Positions 41,625 to 49,863 of a DNA stretch of 64,000 bases are shown here, one piece after another. Position 1 is the stretch's first letter, and the number at the start of each line of letters is the position of its first letter. The DNA comes from an uncultured Eggerthellaceae bacterium. GTDB taxonomy: Bacteria; Actinomycetota; Coriobacteriia; Coriobacteriales; Eggerthellaceae. The notes under the pieces were generated by a model. That model was given only the letters and a program-made list of their open reading frames with translations. It made no database searches and had not been told where the DNA came from. The stretch spans positions 62,001 through 126,000 of the forward strand of contig CAKTTY010000004.1 in NCBI GenBank assembly GCA_934617065.1, in the 5' to 3' direction. A program made the translations under genes and the position numbers.

Positions 41625-42416
41625 ATGTCGTACCGTGTTCGCATAGAAAGCTTCGAGGGTCCTTTCGATCTTCTCCTGTATCTGGTCAGCCGTCAGAAGG
41701 TGAGTATCGGCTCTATTTCCCTTTCGGAAATCACCGACCAATATTTGGCGGAAGTGCAGCGCATGCGCAATGTTGATCTGGACGTGGCGAGCGATTTTCT
41801 TCTCGTTGCTTCGACGCTGCTGGAAATCAAGGCAGCAAGCTTGCTGCCGCATGAAGAAGCTGAAGATGCTCCCGAAGAATGTGAGGAAATGTCGGCGAGC
41901 GAAATGCGCGATGCGCTGGTTGAGCATTTGCTGGAATACAAGAAATTCAAGAACGCGGCAACTGCTTTGCAAGGTCGCTTTGAAGCGGAGTCCCGCGTTC
42001 ATACGCGCCCCTTTGGTCCCGACCGATCTTTCCTTACGCTGGTGCCAGATTACTTGGAGGGCATCAAGATCGAGCGTTTAGGTGAGCTGTGCGCGAGCTG
42101 CATTGCCCGCCGTGATGTGTTCCTGCTCGAATCCGAGCATATTGCCGCAAAGGTGATTCCCGTGGAAACGCAGGTTCGCACGGTGTTCGATAGGGTGTGC
42201 GCCAACGGAAGCGCAAAGTTTTCCGATTTCATTTCGGCTGATGATAGCCCGCATTTAATTGTGGTGACGTTTTTGGCCATGCTGGAATTGTTCAAGCGCA
42301 ATATGGTGAGCTTGAAACAAGATGATTTGTTTGGAGATATTTCCATCACTTATGTTGAAGGGGCAAACGCGCAGATTTTGGATGATGGCGAATTCGATTC
42401 GGCAGGGGAGGCATGA
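41625..42416 (+). CDS. scpA: Segregation and condensation protein A
   Basis: A 263-residue kleisin subunit of the SMC-ScpAB condensin that compacts and segregates chromosomes. FEGPFDLLLYLVSRQKV near the N-terminus binds the SMC neck, and the central acidic EEAEDAPEECEEMSA precedes an LVEHLLEYKKFKNAA helix. The C-terminal winged helix includes FLAMLELFKRNMVSLKQDDLFGDI. It lies between trmL and scpB with 2-base and overlapping junctions. Confidence 0.95.
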   Translation: MSYRVRIESFEGPFDLLLYLVSRQKVSIGSISLSEITDQYLAEVQRMRNVDLDVASDFLLVASTLLEIKAASLLPHEEAEDAPEECEEMSASEMRDALVEHLLEYKKFKNAATALQGRFEAESRVHTRPFGPDRSFLTLVPDYLEGIKIERLGELCASCIARRDVFLLESEHIAAKVIPVETQVRTVFDRVCANGSAKFSDFISADDSPHLIVVTFLAMLELFKRNMVSLKQDDLFGDISITYVEGANAQILDDGEFDSAGEA

Positions 42417-43210
42417 TGCAAGAAGATCAGAGCAACGACCAGGAATCCGGCAATGTTGCAGCATATGCGGAAGTCGACCAGGCGTGGCTTACAGGCGCCA
42501 TTGAGTCGATGCTGTTTGTCACCGATGAACCCGTTGGGGTTTTGACGTTCGCGGACATGCTGCAAGTTGACCCTGCACGCGTTCAGGAATCGCTTGTGTA
42601 TTTGCAGAGTGAGCTCGAGCAAGCCGAGCGGGGAATTCAGCTTCGCGAAGTTGCTGGTGGTTGGCGCCTGTACACACATCCCCGCTATCATGAGCTGATC
42701 GAGCGCTATGTTCTTTCATGGGACACCCGCAAGCTTTCTCAGGCGGCGTTGGAAACGCTGGCTGTTGTGGCGTATTGCCAGCCTATTACCCGCAATGGTG
42801 TTGCTTCGGTTCGCGGCGTGAGCTCGGACAGCTCTATCAATTCCCTGGTTGAAAAGGGCCTACTGCGCGAAGCGGGTACACAAGATGCGCCTGGCAATCC
42901 GGTGCTGTATGCAACTACCCGAACCTTCTTGGAGAAATTCGGCCTTCGCTCGGTGCGAGACCTTCCTCCGCTAGAGTCGTTTGCTCCCGACGAGGAAACA
43001 CGCGCCTTTATCTCTGAGCGCTTGAACGTAGTACGCCCGGAAGACGAGTCGTATTCCCTTGGTAGCGGAGAAGAGGCGGAAGACGATCTTCTGCAGCCTG
43101 AGACCATGCAGGAAGCGATGCAAACGATGCTCTCCGATGCGCTTGCCGCAGGTGTGGGTGCGGTCGAGAAGATCAACTTCGATGAGTTGGTATTCGACGA
43201 GGATGAATAG
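42413..43210 (+). CDS. scpB: Segregation and condensation protein B
   Basis: A 265-residue condensin accessory protein with two winged-helix domains. IESMLFVTDEPVGVLTFADM begins the first. RKLSQAALETLAVVAYCQPI and the partner RNGVASVRGVSSDSSINSLV form the conserved centre. A C-terminal acidic extension of about 70 residues is longer than usual. The start is ATGATG at 42413, overlapping the scpA stop; either ATG may serve. It acts with ScpA on the SMC head. rluB follows after 8 bases. Confidence 0.95.
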   Translation: MMQEDQSNDQESGNVAAYAEVDQAWLTGAIESMLFVTDEPVGVLTFADMLQVDPARVQESLVYLQSELEQAERGIQLREVAGGWRLYTHPRYHELIERYVLSWDTRKLSQAALETLAVVAYCQPITRNGVASVRGVSSDSSINSLVEKGLLREAGTQDAPGNPVLYATTRTFLEKFGLRSVRDLPPLESFAPDEETRAFISERLNVVRPEDESYSLGSGEEAEDDLLQPETMQEAMQTMLSDALAAGVGAVEKINFDELVFDEDE

Positions 43211-43218
43211 GGGCTGAC

Positions 43219-43962
43219 GTGCAGGAAAACGAACAGGTTGGTCAAGTGCGCCTGCAAAAGTTCTTGGCACGAGCCGGAGTAGCCAGCCGTCGCGCATGCG
43301 AGAAGATCATCGAAGCGGGACGAGTTTCCGTGAACGGGAATGTGGTAACTGAACTTGGCACCAAGGTTGACCCTTCTGTTGACGAGGTGAGCTTGGACGG
43401 GGCTCCCGTTTGCAAGCCGGACCAGGCGGTTACGTTGATGCTCAATAAGCCGGCAGGCTTTCTGACTTCCATGAAAGATCCTCAAGGGCGCCCCTGCGTT
43501 GCGGAGCTTGTTCCTTGCGACGAGATCCCCGGTTTGTATCCGTTGGGACGCTTAGATTACGACACTACAGGACTCTTGCTGTTTTCCACCGATGGGGAGT
43601 TGGGCAATGCCGTTCTGCATCCCTCTCGTCACGTCGATAAAACCTACCGTGCCTTGGTGAAAGGCGCACCGAGCGAAAAAGCCCTTAGCCGTTTGCGTCA
43701 CGGGGTGGAGCTGGAAGACGGCATGACGCAGCCCGCAGTGGTTTCCCTGGTTGGTCGCAAAGGGAAGAACGCGTTTGTGGAAATTACCATCCATGAAGGC
43801 CGAAAGCGCCAAGTGAAGCGTATGCTCGAAGCGATTGGCCATCCTGTGCTTCGTTTGCATCGCGAGTCGTTTGGTCCCCTTGAACTGGGCGATCTGCCCG
43901 AAGGGGAATATCGTGTGCTCAACCCGCAAGAGGTTGTGACGCTTGAACAGGCCGCCAGATAG
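43219..43962 (+). CDS. rluB: 23S/16S rRNA pseudouridine synthase (RluB/RsuA family)
   Basis: A 247-residue enzyme converting a specific rRNA uridine to pseudouridine. Residues about 8-65 form an S4 RNA-binding domain (RLQKFLARAGVASRRACEKII). The catalytic domain has PLGRLDYDTTGLLLFSTDGE with the active aspartate, and GRKRQVKRMLEAIGHPVLRL. The GTG start follows the scpB stop by 8 bases and AATAGGGG by about 4. The scpA-scpB-rluB order is widespread in Gram-positives and supports the assignment. Confidence 0.95.
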   Translation: MQENEQVGQVRLQKFLARAGVASRRACEKIIEAGRVSVNGNVVTELGTKVDPSVDEVSLDGAPVCKPDQAVTLMLNKPAGFLTSMKDPQGRPCVAELVPCDEIPGLYPLGRLDYDTTGLLLFSTDGELGNAVLHPSRHVDKTYRALVKGAPSEKALSRLRHGVELEDGMTQPAVVSLVGRKGKNAFVEITIHEGRKRQVKRMLEAIGHPVLRLHRESFGPLELGDLPEGEYRVLNPQEVVTLEQAAR

Positions 43963-43967
43963 GCGTG

Positions 43968-43973
43968 GTAGAA
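43968..43973 (+). promoter_or_regulatory. Probable -10 element before tyrA
   Basis: TAGAAT, 30 bases upstream of the preferred tyrA start, so tyrA-aroA may have an internal promoter within the long gene run. Confidence 0.35.
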
Positions 43974-44002
43974 TCATCCACACGAACAAACCGCTATCAG
44001 AA

Positions 44003-45142
44003 ATGAGCAAATTAGCTATGAAGACGCACTTTTCTTCAGTGGCCGTTATCGGCCTTGGACTTATCGGATCATCGTTTGCGGCAATGTATCGCAACGCATA
44101 TCCCGATGCGCGTCTCGTGGGCATTGACGTTTCCGGGCACGCGGTCAAAGCGGCTCAAGAGCGCGGTTGGATCGACGAGGGCCACGTTTCCAGTGAAGAT
44201 CTGAGCTCGGTACTTTGCAGTTGCGAGTTGGTGATGATAGCCACTCCCGTCCCTGTGGCAAACGAATACTTTCGCATCATCGCTGCCTGCGATTTCAAGG
44301 GCGTGGTAACCGATGCCTGTTCGACGAAGAAGATCGTGAGCCGACAGGCGCAGGAGCTCTTACGTTATCCCGAAAAATATATTCCCGGTCATCCGATGGC
44401 AGGTTCGGAGAAAAGCGGCATAGAAGGCGCGCGAGAAGACATGTTCAAAGGCGCTCATTGGGTGCTGTGTCCCGATGAGGAAACATCGCCAGATGATTAC
44501 GCCAATCTTCATGAAGCGCTTGCGGGCCTTGGCGCGCGCGTGGTTTCCCTGCCGCGCGATAAACATGATGAAGCGGTCGCTATTGTGAGCCATGTGCCGC
44601 ACTTTGTGGCATCTTCGCTGGTGGAGCTCGCTGTGCGTCATGCTGACGATCAAGAAGCCCTGTTCCGTTTGGCTGCTGGTGGATTTAAGGATTCTACTCG
44701 CATCGCCGCAGGCTCCCCTGCTTTGTGGACGGGAATCGCCTTCGATAACCGCGAGGCAATCGTGGAGGGGCTTGACGAGGTGCAGTCTATTTTGCGTGGT
44801 TATGCAGATACGTTGCGCGAAGGCGATAAGGCCGGGTTCACCAAGCTGCTTGACCGAGCTGCGCAGACCCGTAGGTCCATTCCCGCCAAATGGGTTCCCG
44901 CAACTGAAGACTTGCTGGAAGTGCGCATCCCGCTCACCAATCGCCCCGGCATCATCGCCGAGGTCACTACCATTGCAAGCCAGGCTGGTTGCAACGTGCA
45001 GTCTATCAACATCGACCACATCACGTCCTCGAGTGCTGTGCTCGACATGGTGCTTACCGACGAAGGCGATATCGGAAAGCTATCCACTCAGCTTATCAAG
45101 GCTGGTTTCAGCATTTCCTTCAACCCTCTATCTAAGGAGTAG
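44003..45142 (+). CDS. tyrA: Prephenate dehydrogenase with ACT domain
   Basis: A 379-residue enzyme of tyrosine biosynthesis that oxidatively decarboxylates prephenate. AVIGLGLIGSSFAAMYRN near the N-terminus is the NAD-binding motif. TDACSTKKIV, HPMAGSEKSGIEGA and the histidine in IVSHVPHFVASSLV are catalytic-domain hallmarks. Residues about 308-379 form an ACT domain (EVRIPLTNRPGIIAEVTTIA), suggesting feedback inhibition by tyrosine. Candidate starts are ATG 44003 and ATG 44018; neither has a strong ribosome site. aroA starts 8 bases after the stop, giving a small aromatic amino acid unit. Confidence 0.93.
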   Translation: MSKLAMKTHFSSVAVIGLGLIGSSFAAMYRNAYPDARLVGIDVSGHAVKAAQERGWIDEGHVSSEDLSSVLCSCELVMIATPVPVANEYFRIIAACDFKGVVTDACSTKKIVSRQAQELLRYPEKYIPGHPMAGSEKSGIEGAREDMFKGAHWVLCPDEETSPDDYANLHEALAGLGARVVSLPRDKHDEAVAIVSHVPHFVASSLVELAVRHADDQEALFRLAAGGFKDSTRIAAGSPALWTGIAFDNREAIVEGLDEVQSILRGYADTLREGDKAGFTKLLDRAAQTRRSIPAKWVPATEDLLEVRIPLTNRPGIIAEVTTIASQAGCNVQSINIDHITSSSAVLDMVLTDEGDIGKLSTQLIKAGFSISFNPLSKE

Positions 45143-45150
45143 TGAATATC

Positions 45151-46473
45151 ATGAGCGAATCCAACATTACGCGCATCGAGCCTTTAGGCGCTCCTCTTGA
45201 TGGGGCTGCACGCGTTCCTGGCGACAAATCCATATCCCATCGCGCTGTGCTGTTCGCTGCTATGGCGGAGGGCACCTCACGTTTGACGGGGGTCCTCGAT
45301 TCTGCCGACGTGCGTTCAACCATCGGTGCGGTTTCCGCTTTGGGCGCAAAGGTTTCCTTGGAGCGTCAGGTTGACGGTACGTTGGCTGGTGGCGTTACCG
45401 GGTGGGGTGCCGAAGGCCCTAAGCAACCCGAAGGTCCCATCGACTGCGGAAACTCCGGCACCACTTCGCGACTTCTTATGGGTATTTTGGCGCCATGGAG
45501 CATTCGCGTTCAGATCACGGGCGACGAGTCGCTTCAGAAGCGTCCGATGCGTCGCATCATTGCGCCCTTGATGAAAATGGGGGTTAGCTTTGAGCCCGAG
45601 GCTTGCGAAACCCTGCCGGTGACGGAAATCGGCACTTCGAATCTCAAGGCCATCACATACGACTCGCCTATGGCTTCGGCGCAGCTGAAGACATCGGTTC
45701 TCTTAGCTGGTCTGGGGGCCAAGGGCACTACGACCATCAACGAGCCTGCCGTTTCGCGCAACCACACGGAATTGATGCTGCCCGAGTTCGGCGTAAAAGT
45801 AGAACATGCGTTTCGTCGCGCTTCGGTTGAGGGCCCTGTTGTGCTTTCCGCTTCAGAGGTTGATGTTCCAGGCGATCCCTCATCGGCTGCGTTCCTGATC
45901 TGCGCTGCTCTCTTGAAGAAGGGTAGTTCCATTCAGATTGAGAACGTTAGCCTCAATCCTGGCCGCGTCGGTTTCATTCGTACGCTTGAGCGTATGGGCG
46001 CCTCCATCGAAGTGCGTTACCTCACCGCAGAAGGCAAGGAGCCGATAGGCATTATCGAGGCATCGTATACCGATAAGTTGATAGGTTGCGAAATCCCCTC
46101 TCAGCACATTGCTTCAGAGATCGATGAGATTCCTGTTCTGGCGTTGGTTGCGGCTCATGCTGCTGGGATTACGGTTTTCCGTGGGGTTAGTGAACTTACC
46201 AAGAAGGAATCGAATCGCCTTACCGCTATCATTGAAGGGTTGGATCAGCTGGGTGTGAATGCTTGGGCTGAAAATGACGATCTGTACATTGAGGGCCAAC
46301 CCGACCTGCAGGTTCCCCAGGGCCTCGTATTCGACTCGCGTAAAGATCATCGCCTTGCCATGACTTGGTCTTTGGTTGGGCTGTGCTCCGATACGCCGGT
46401 TGATATTATCGATTTCGACAGTGTTTCTGTCAGCTTCCCCACGTTTCTTGAATGTTTGAAAGGATTGGCGTAG
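45151..46473 (+). CDS. aroA: 3-phosphoshikimate 1-carboxyvinyltransferase (EPSP synthase)
   Basis: A 440-residue shikimate-pathway enzyme that joins phosphoenolpyruvate to shikimate-3-phosphate. ARVPGDKSISHRAVLFAAMA and DCGNSGTTSRLLMGILAP are the two substrate-binding signatures; KRPMRRIIAPLMKMG and DHRLAMTWSL complete the set. The ATG at 45151 was chosen because AAGGAG lies 10 bases upstream; a GTG at 45142 would overlap the ribosome site. It lies between tyrA and cmk; cmk starts directly after the stop. Confidence 0.96.
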   Translation: MSESNITRIEPLGAPLDGAARVPGDKSISHRAVLFAAMAEGTSRLTGVLDSADVRSTIGAVSALGAKVSLERQVDGTLAGGVTGWGAEGPKQPEGPIDCGNSGTTSRLLMGILAPWSIRVQITGDESLQKRPMRRIIAPLMKMGVSFEPEACETLPVTEIGTSNLKAITYDSPMASAQLKTSVLLAGLGAKGTTTINEPAVSRNHTELMLPEFGVKVEHAFRRASVEGPVVLSASEVDVPGDPSSAAFLICAALLKKGSSIQIENVSLNPGRVGFIRTLERMGASIEVRYLTAEGKEPIGIIEASYTDKLIGCEIPSQHIASEIDEIPVLALVAAHAAGITVFRGVSELTKKESNRLTAIIEGLDQLGVNAWAENDDLYIEGQPDLQVPQGLVFDSRKDHRLAMTWSLVGLCSDTPVDIIDFDSVSVSFPTFLECLKGLA

Positions 46474-47151
46474 ATGATCATAGCGATTGACGGTCCCTCG
46501 GGGGCAGGAAAGTCAACCGTTGCAAAGGCTGTAGCGAAAGAGTTGGGTTTTTCGTGCCTGGATACGGGTGCTATGTATCGTGCGGTTGCATGGCGTGCGC
46601 TGCATGATGGTGTTTCCTTAGAAGACGCCGAAGCGGTAGGGGCCCTTGCATACGCCTGCACGATCAGTTTCCGCCATGAGCAGGGCGAACCCGTTCCTCG
46701 TCGTGTGTTTGTCGATGGCGTCGAGGTAACTGGTGTTATTCGCACCGCCGAGATAGATCGATCCGTTTCTGCTGTTTCTGCTGTTCCTGCCGTACGCCAG
46801 GCGTTGGTTGATCAGCAGCGCCGCATTGGTTCGGAGGGCAATTACGTGGTGGAAGGCCGCGATATCGGAACCGAGGTTTTCCCCAATGCCGAAGTAAAGG
46901 TATTCCTTACCGCATCTGCTGAGGAGCGCGCGCATCGTCGTGTTCGCCAAAACGCCGATAGGGGAATTGGCTCCATCGATTATCAAGAAGTGCTTGCAGA
47001 TATTATTCGCAGGGATGAGCTTGACTCGAGTCGCGATACAGCGCCTTTGCGCCCTGCGAAAGATGCGGTTTTGCTTGATTCTTCCAGTATGCATGTGGAG
47101 GAAGTTATTGGTTCTATCTGCGGTTTGGCTCGAGCAAGGATGGCGCTTTAA
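46474..47151 (+). CDS. cmk: Cytidylate kinase
   Basis: A 225-residue nucleoside monophosphate kinase phosphorylating CMP and dCMP. IAIDGPSGAGKSTVAKAVA is the P-loop, DTGAMYRAVAWRAL the substrate site, and VVEGRDIGTEVFPNAEVKVFLTA the lid-side region. RRDELDSSRDTAPLRPAKDA is the conserved C-terminal site. It abuts aroA and overlaps plsC (TAATG). It is the true cytidylate kinase, distinct from the two membrane-fused kinase-like proteins at the left end of the window. Confidence 0.96.
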   Translation: MIIAIDGPSGAGKSTVAKAVAKELGFSCLDTGAMYRAVAWRALHDGVSLEDAEAVGALAYACTISFRHEQGEPVPRRVFVDGVEVTGVIRTAEIDRSVSAVSAVPAVRQALVDQQRRIGSEGNYVVEGRDIGTEVFPNAEVKVFLTASAEERAHRRVRQNADRGIGSIDYQEVLADIIRRDELDSSRDTAPLRPAKDAVLLDSSSMHVEEVIGSICGLARARMAL

Positions 47152-47981
47152 TGGCCTTTAACATACATGAAGAGTATTGGGATCGTCCTCTTTCCGGGAA
47201 CAGCCAGGACAATCGCATTCCCCATGGCATTGCGGTGTTCCTTTCGGGTTTGTTTAGCCTCCTGTGCAAGGTGCTGTTTCGCTTTCGCGTAGAAGGCAAG
47301 GAAATCGTAGACGCCTTTGCAGGCAAGACGACTGGCGCTATTTTGGTTTCGCCCCACTATTCGTACCTTGACGTTATCATCATGTTCCTTTCGGTTCGTC
47401 CCAAGGGGTGGGTGCGCTTGATCGCCCGCGATTCTCTGTTTCGTGCGGGCAAGGGATTCTTGGGCATGGTTATCTCGAGCGTCGGCGCTTTCCCTATCAA
47501 GCGAGGCAGTGCTGACCGAACGGCTTTGAAGCGTGCTGCCCGTATGCTGAAGAACGGAGAATGGGTTGGCATTTTCCCTGAAGGAACGAGGCGCGGCAAA
47601 GGGAGCGCTGCCCCAGAATTGCACGGCGGCGCAGCTCTTATTGCCCGAATGGGCAAGGCGCCCCTTATTCCTTTGGGTTTAGAGAACGTGGGCAAGGTGA
47701 AGCAAAAGGGGCAACGTGTGCGCTTTCCGCGTATTACTGCGCGCTTTGGCGCACCTGTTGAACTTTCATCGTTCGACTTCCTTCCCAAAGATGAGCGCAT
47801 GGACGGTTGCTCGTGGTATGTGATGCGCGAAGCATATGCACTTACGAAAGGCTGCAAGCCGGAAGAAGTTGACATGGTGGAGCTGTTCCCTGATTCGAAA
47901 GACTACTCTCAGGTATTTGCCGAGCATCCCATTTCGGCATTCGATCCCGCAACGTTGCCTGACTATTCCGACAAGGAGTAA
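47151..47981 (+). CDS. plsC: 1-acyl-sn-glycerol-3-phosphate acyltransferase
   Basis: A 276-residue membrane-associated acyltransferase that makes phosphatidic acid. A hydrophobic segment (about 27-45) precedes SPHYSYLDVIIMF, the HX4D catalytic motif. FPEGTRRGKG is the glycerol-phosphate-binding EGTR motif and PLIPLGLENV motif IV. Its ATG overlaps the cmk stop. cmk-plsC-ispH is a recurring gene order. PlsY and GpsA of the same pathway are encoded 4 kb downstream. Confidence 0.93.
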   Translation: MAFNIHEEYWDRPLSGNSQDNRIPHGIAVFLSGLFSLLCKVLFRFRVEGKEIVDAFAGKTTGAILVSPHYSYLDVIIMFLSVRPKGWVRLIARDSLFRAGKGFLGMVISSVGAFPIKRGSADRTALKRAARMLKNGEWVGIFPEGTRRGKGSAAPELHGGAALIARMGKAPLIPLGLENVGKVKQKGQRVRFPRITARFGAPVELSSFDFLPKDERMDGCSWYVMREAYALTKGCKPEEVDMVELFPDSKDYSQVFAEHPISAFDPATLPDYSDKE

Positions 47982-47985
47982 CTCC

Positions 47986-48831
47986 ATGGGTAAACTCAAA
48001 GTTGTGAAGGCTGCTTATGCGGGCGCTTGCTATGGTGTGCAGCGCGCGCTCGATATGACCCTCAAGGCGGCAGAGGCGGGCGGTTCGGTGTGTACGCTTG
48101 GGCCTCTTATTCACAATCCCGGCGTTGTTGCCGAGCTTGAGGAGCGTGGCATTTGCGTTGCCGATTCGGTCGACAGCATCCATGCAGACGGTGTGGTTAT
48201 TCGCTCGCACGGAGTGGTGCCTCAGGTCATCGATGATATCGAGCAGCGAGGTTTTGCGGTAATCGACGCAACGTGCCCGCATGTTATGCGTGCCCAGCGC
48301 GCTGCGGCGAAGCTCGCCAAAGAAGGCCGCCATGTTTTGGTGGTGGGTGAAGCTGGCCACCCTGAAGTGGAGGGGATCTCCGCTCATGCCCGTGTTGCCG
48401 GTGGTCGCTGTACGATTGTCGGTTCGCCCGAAGACATTCCTTCCGATTTGTCGGGTAGGGTTGGCGTGGTTGTCCAAACCACCCAATCTCGTGAACGCTT
48501 TGAAGAGGTTCTGAAGGAGCTCAAAGAGCTCCATCTCGACCTTGAGGTGAAAGACACCATCTGCTTTGCGACGACGCAACGCCAGCTCTCTGCTGTCGAG
48601 CTTGCAGAGCAGGTAGATGCCATGGTGGTAATCGGCGGGCGCAATTCGTCGAACACTACGCGTCTTTTTGAGATTTGCGCGCAGCATTGTTCCCGTGCTC
48701 ATCATATCGAGCGTGCTGATGAAATCGATCCGTCGTGGTTTGACGAATGCCATGTCGTGGGCGTGAGCGCAGGAGCTTCCACGCCCGATAATCAGATCGA
48801 AAGCGTTGTCCGTTATCTGAGCGAGCTGTAG
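47986..48831 (+). CDS. ispH: 4-hydroxy-3-methylbut-2-enyl diphosphate reductase
   Basis: A 281-residue 4Fe-4S enzyme of the last step of the non-mevalonate isoprenoid pathway. The three cluster cysteines are in AYAGACYGVQRAL, DATCPHVMRAQ and DTICFATTQRQ. IRSHGVVPQV and VVGEAGHPEVEGI contribute substrate histidines. The ATG at 47986 follows AAGGAGTAACTCC, which also contains the plsC stop; a longer frame into plsC is not real. trmB starts 64 bases downstream. Confidence 0.96.
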   Translation: MGKLKVVKAAYAGACYGVQRALDMTLKAAEAGGSVCTLGPLIHNPGVVAELEERGICVADSVDSIHADGVVIRSHGVVPQVIDDIEQRGFAVIDATCPHVMRAQRAAAKLAKEGRHVLVVGEAGHPEVEGISAHARVAGGRCTIVGSPEDIPSDLSGRVGVVVQTTQSRERFEEVLKELKELHLDLEVKDTICFATTQRQLSAVELAEQVDAMVVIGGRNSSNTTRLFEICAQHCSRAHHIERADEIDPSWFDECHVVGVSAGASTPDNQIESVVRYLSEL

Positions 48832-48895
48832 GTCCTCCTTTCTCGGGGGCTGCTTTCCGCTGCTTGTTCTGTTCTTGTTTGGAGTTATTTCTGCA

Positions 48896-49747
48896 ATGCG
48901 AACCACCCGATCCCGCCTGAACAAAGGCTTCTCTCTTGAAGATCGTCTTGCTGGTGCCACCCAATCCTACGAGCCGAATCCATTGGGTTGGCGCGGTCGG
49001 TGGAACCAATGGGTCCCCCATGAAGGCTTTCGCGCCGATCCATATCAGCATGTTGTGCTGGATTTGGGCTGCGGAAAGGGGGAGTACACCGTGGAGTGCG
49101 CCGCTGCGCGGCCTGATACGCTGTTCATCGGCATTGACGTAGACGGCGTATGCGTGGTTCGTTGTGCCGAGCGCGCAATAGCCCAAGGGGTCACCAATGC
49201 GGTTTTCGTGTTTAACGAAGAAGATCGTGATCTTTCAGACTTTTTTGCCGAAGGAGAGCTTTCTGCTATCCTTCTGAATTTTCCCACGCCGTTTCCCAAG
49301 AAAAAGAAAGCGCCTTTGCGTCTTACCTACTTGGATCGCCTTATGGCGTATCGTCCGCTCTTGGCAAAGGGCGCACCTTTGCGTTTACGCACCGATAGCA
49401 TGCCCATGCATGAATTTTCGCTTACGCAGCTTAAGCTGGCTGGTTACGAATTGCTGTGGAGTACCGACGATGTTCGTTCGTTGTTCCCCGATGAGCCTTG
49501 GAGCGGTTACGAGCAGAAGCTTGTGGCCCAAGGCGCATCTGTTTATGGATTTGCTGCCGTTGCTGGCCCCGAGCCCGAAACGGTTCAGCAGACTGCCCCT
49601 CTTTCGTTGGTGAGCTATTTGCCTGACGATCTTGAGGATATGGAATATGTTCCTCATGGTATGCAGGGTTGTGTTCGAAATATGCGCGGTCGCAATCGCA
49701 ATCGCCGCGCTCGTGGTCTGCCCGAATGGAAGAAGCCCATCGTGTAG
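48896..49747 (+). CDS. trmB: tRNA (guanine-N7)-methyltransferase
   Basis: A 283-residue SAM-dependent methyltransferase that makes m7G46 in tRNA. VVLDLGCGKGEYTVECAA is motif I and LFIGIDVDG motif II. LLNFPTPFPKKKKAPLRLTY corresponds to the family's FPDPWPKKRH region, and RLRTDSMPMHEFS follows. About 60 C-terminal residues beyond the core end in RGRNRNRRARGLPEWKKPIV, probably for RNA binding. The ATG at 48896 follows GGAGTTATTTCTGCA. Note NFPTPFPKKKK in place of the usual FPDPW. Confidence 0.88.
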   Translation: MRTTRSRLNKGFSLEDRLAGATQSYEPNPLGWRGRWNQWVPHEGFRADPYQHVVLDLGCGKGEYTVECAAARPDTLFIGIDVDGVCVVRCAERAIAQGVTNAVFVFNEEDRDLSDFFAEGELSAILLNFPTPFPKKKKAPLRLTYLDRLMAYRPLLAKGAPLRLRTDSMPMHEFSLTQLKLAGYELLWSTDDVRSLFPDEPWSGYEQKLVAQGASVYGFAAVAGPEPETVQQTAPLSLVSYLPDDLEDMEYVPHGMQGCVRNMRGRNRNRRARGLPEWKKPIV

Positions 49748-49863
49748 CTCATAGGGAAGGCGTGTTTATCCCGTGCTGCTGATGAGGTGGTCAAATTGCG
49801 GGTTCGGGTGAGTGGTATCCTGAATCCTTAATAAAGTTACCTTCAGCAATGTTAGGAGCAAGA

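Noticed and set aside
47836..47985. ispH extended back into plsC
   Set aside because: The extra residues are out-of-frame plsC sequence; the canonical MGKLKVVKAAYAGACYG begins at 47986 behind a ribosome site.
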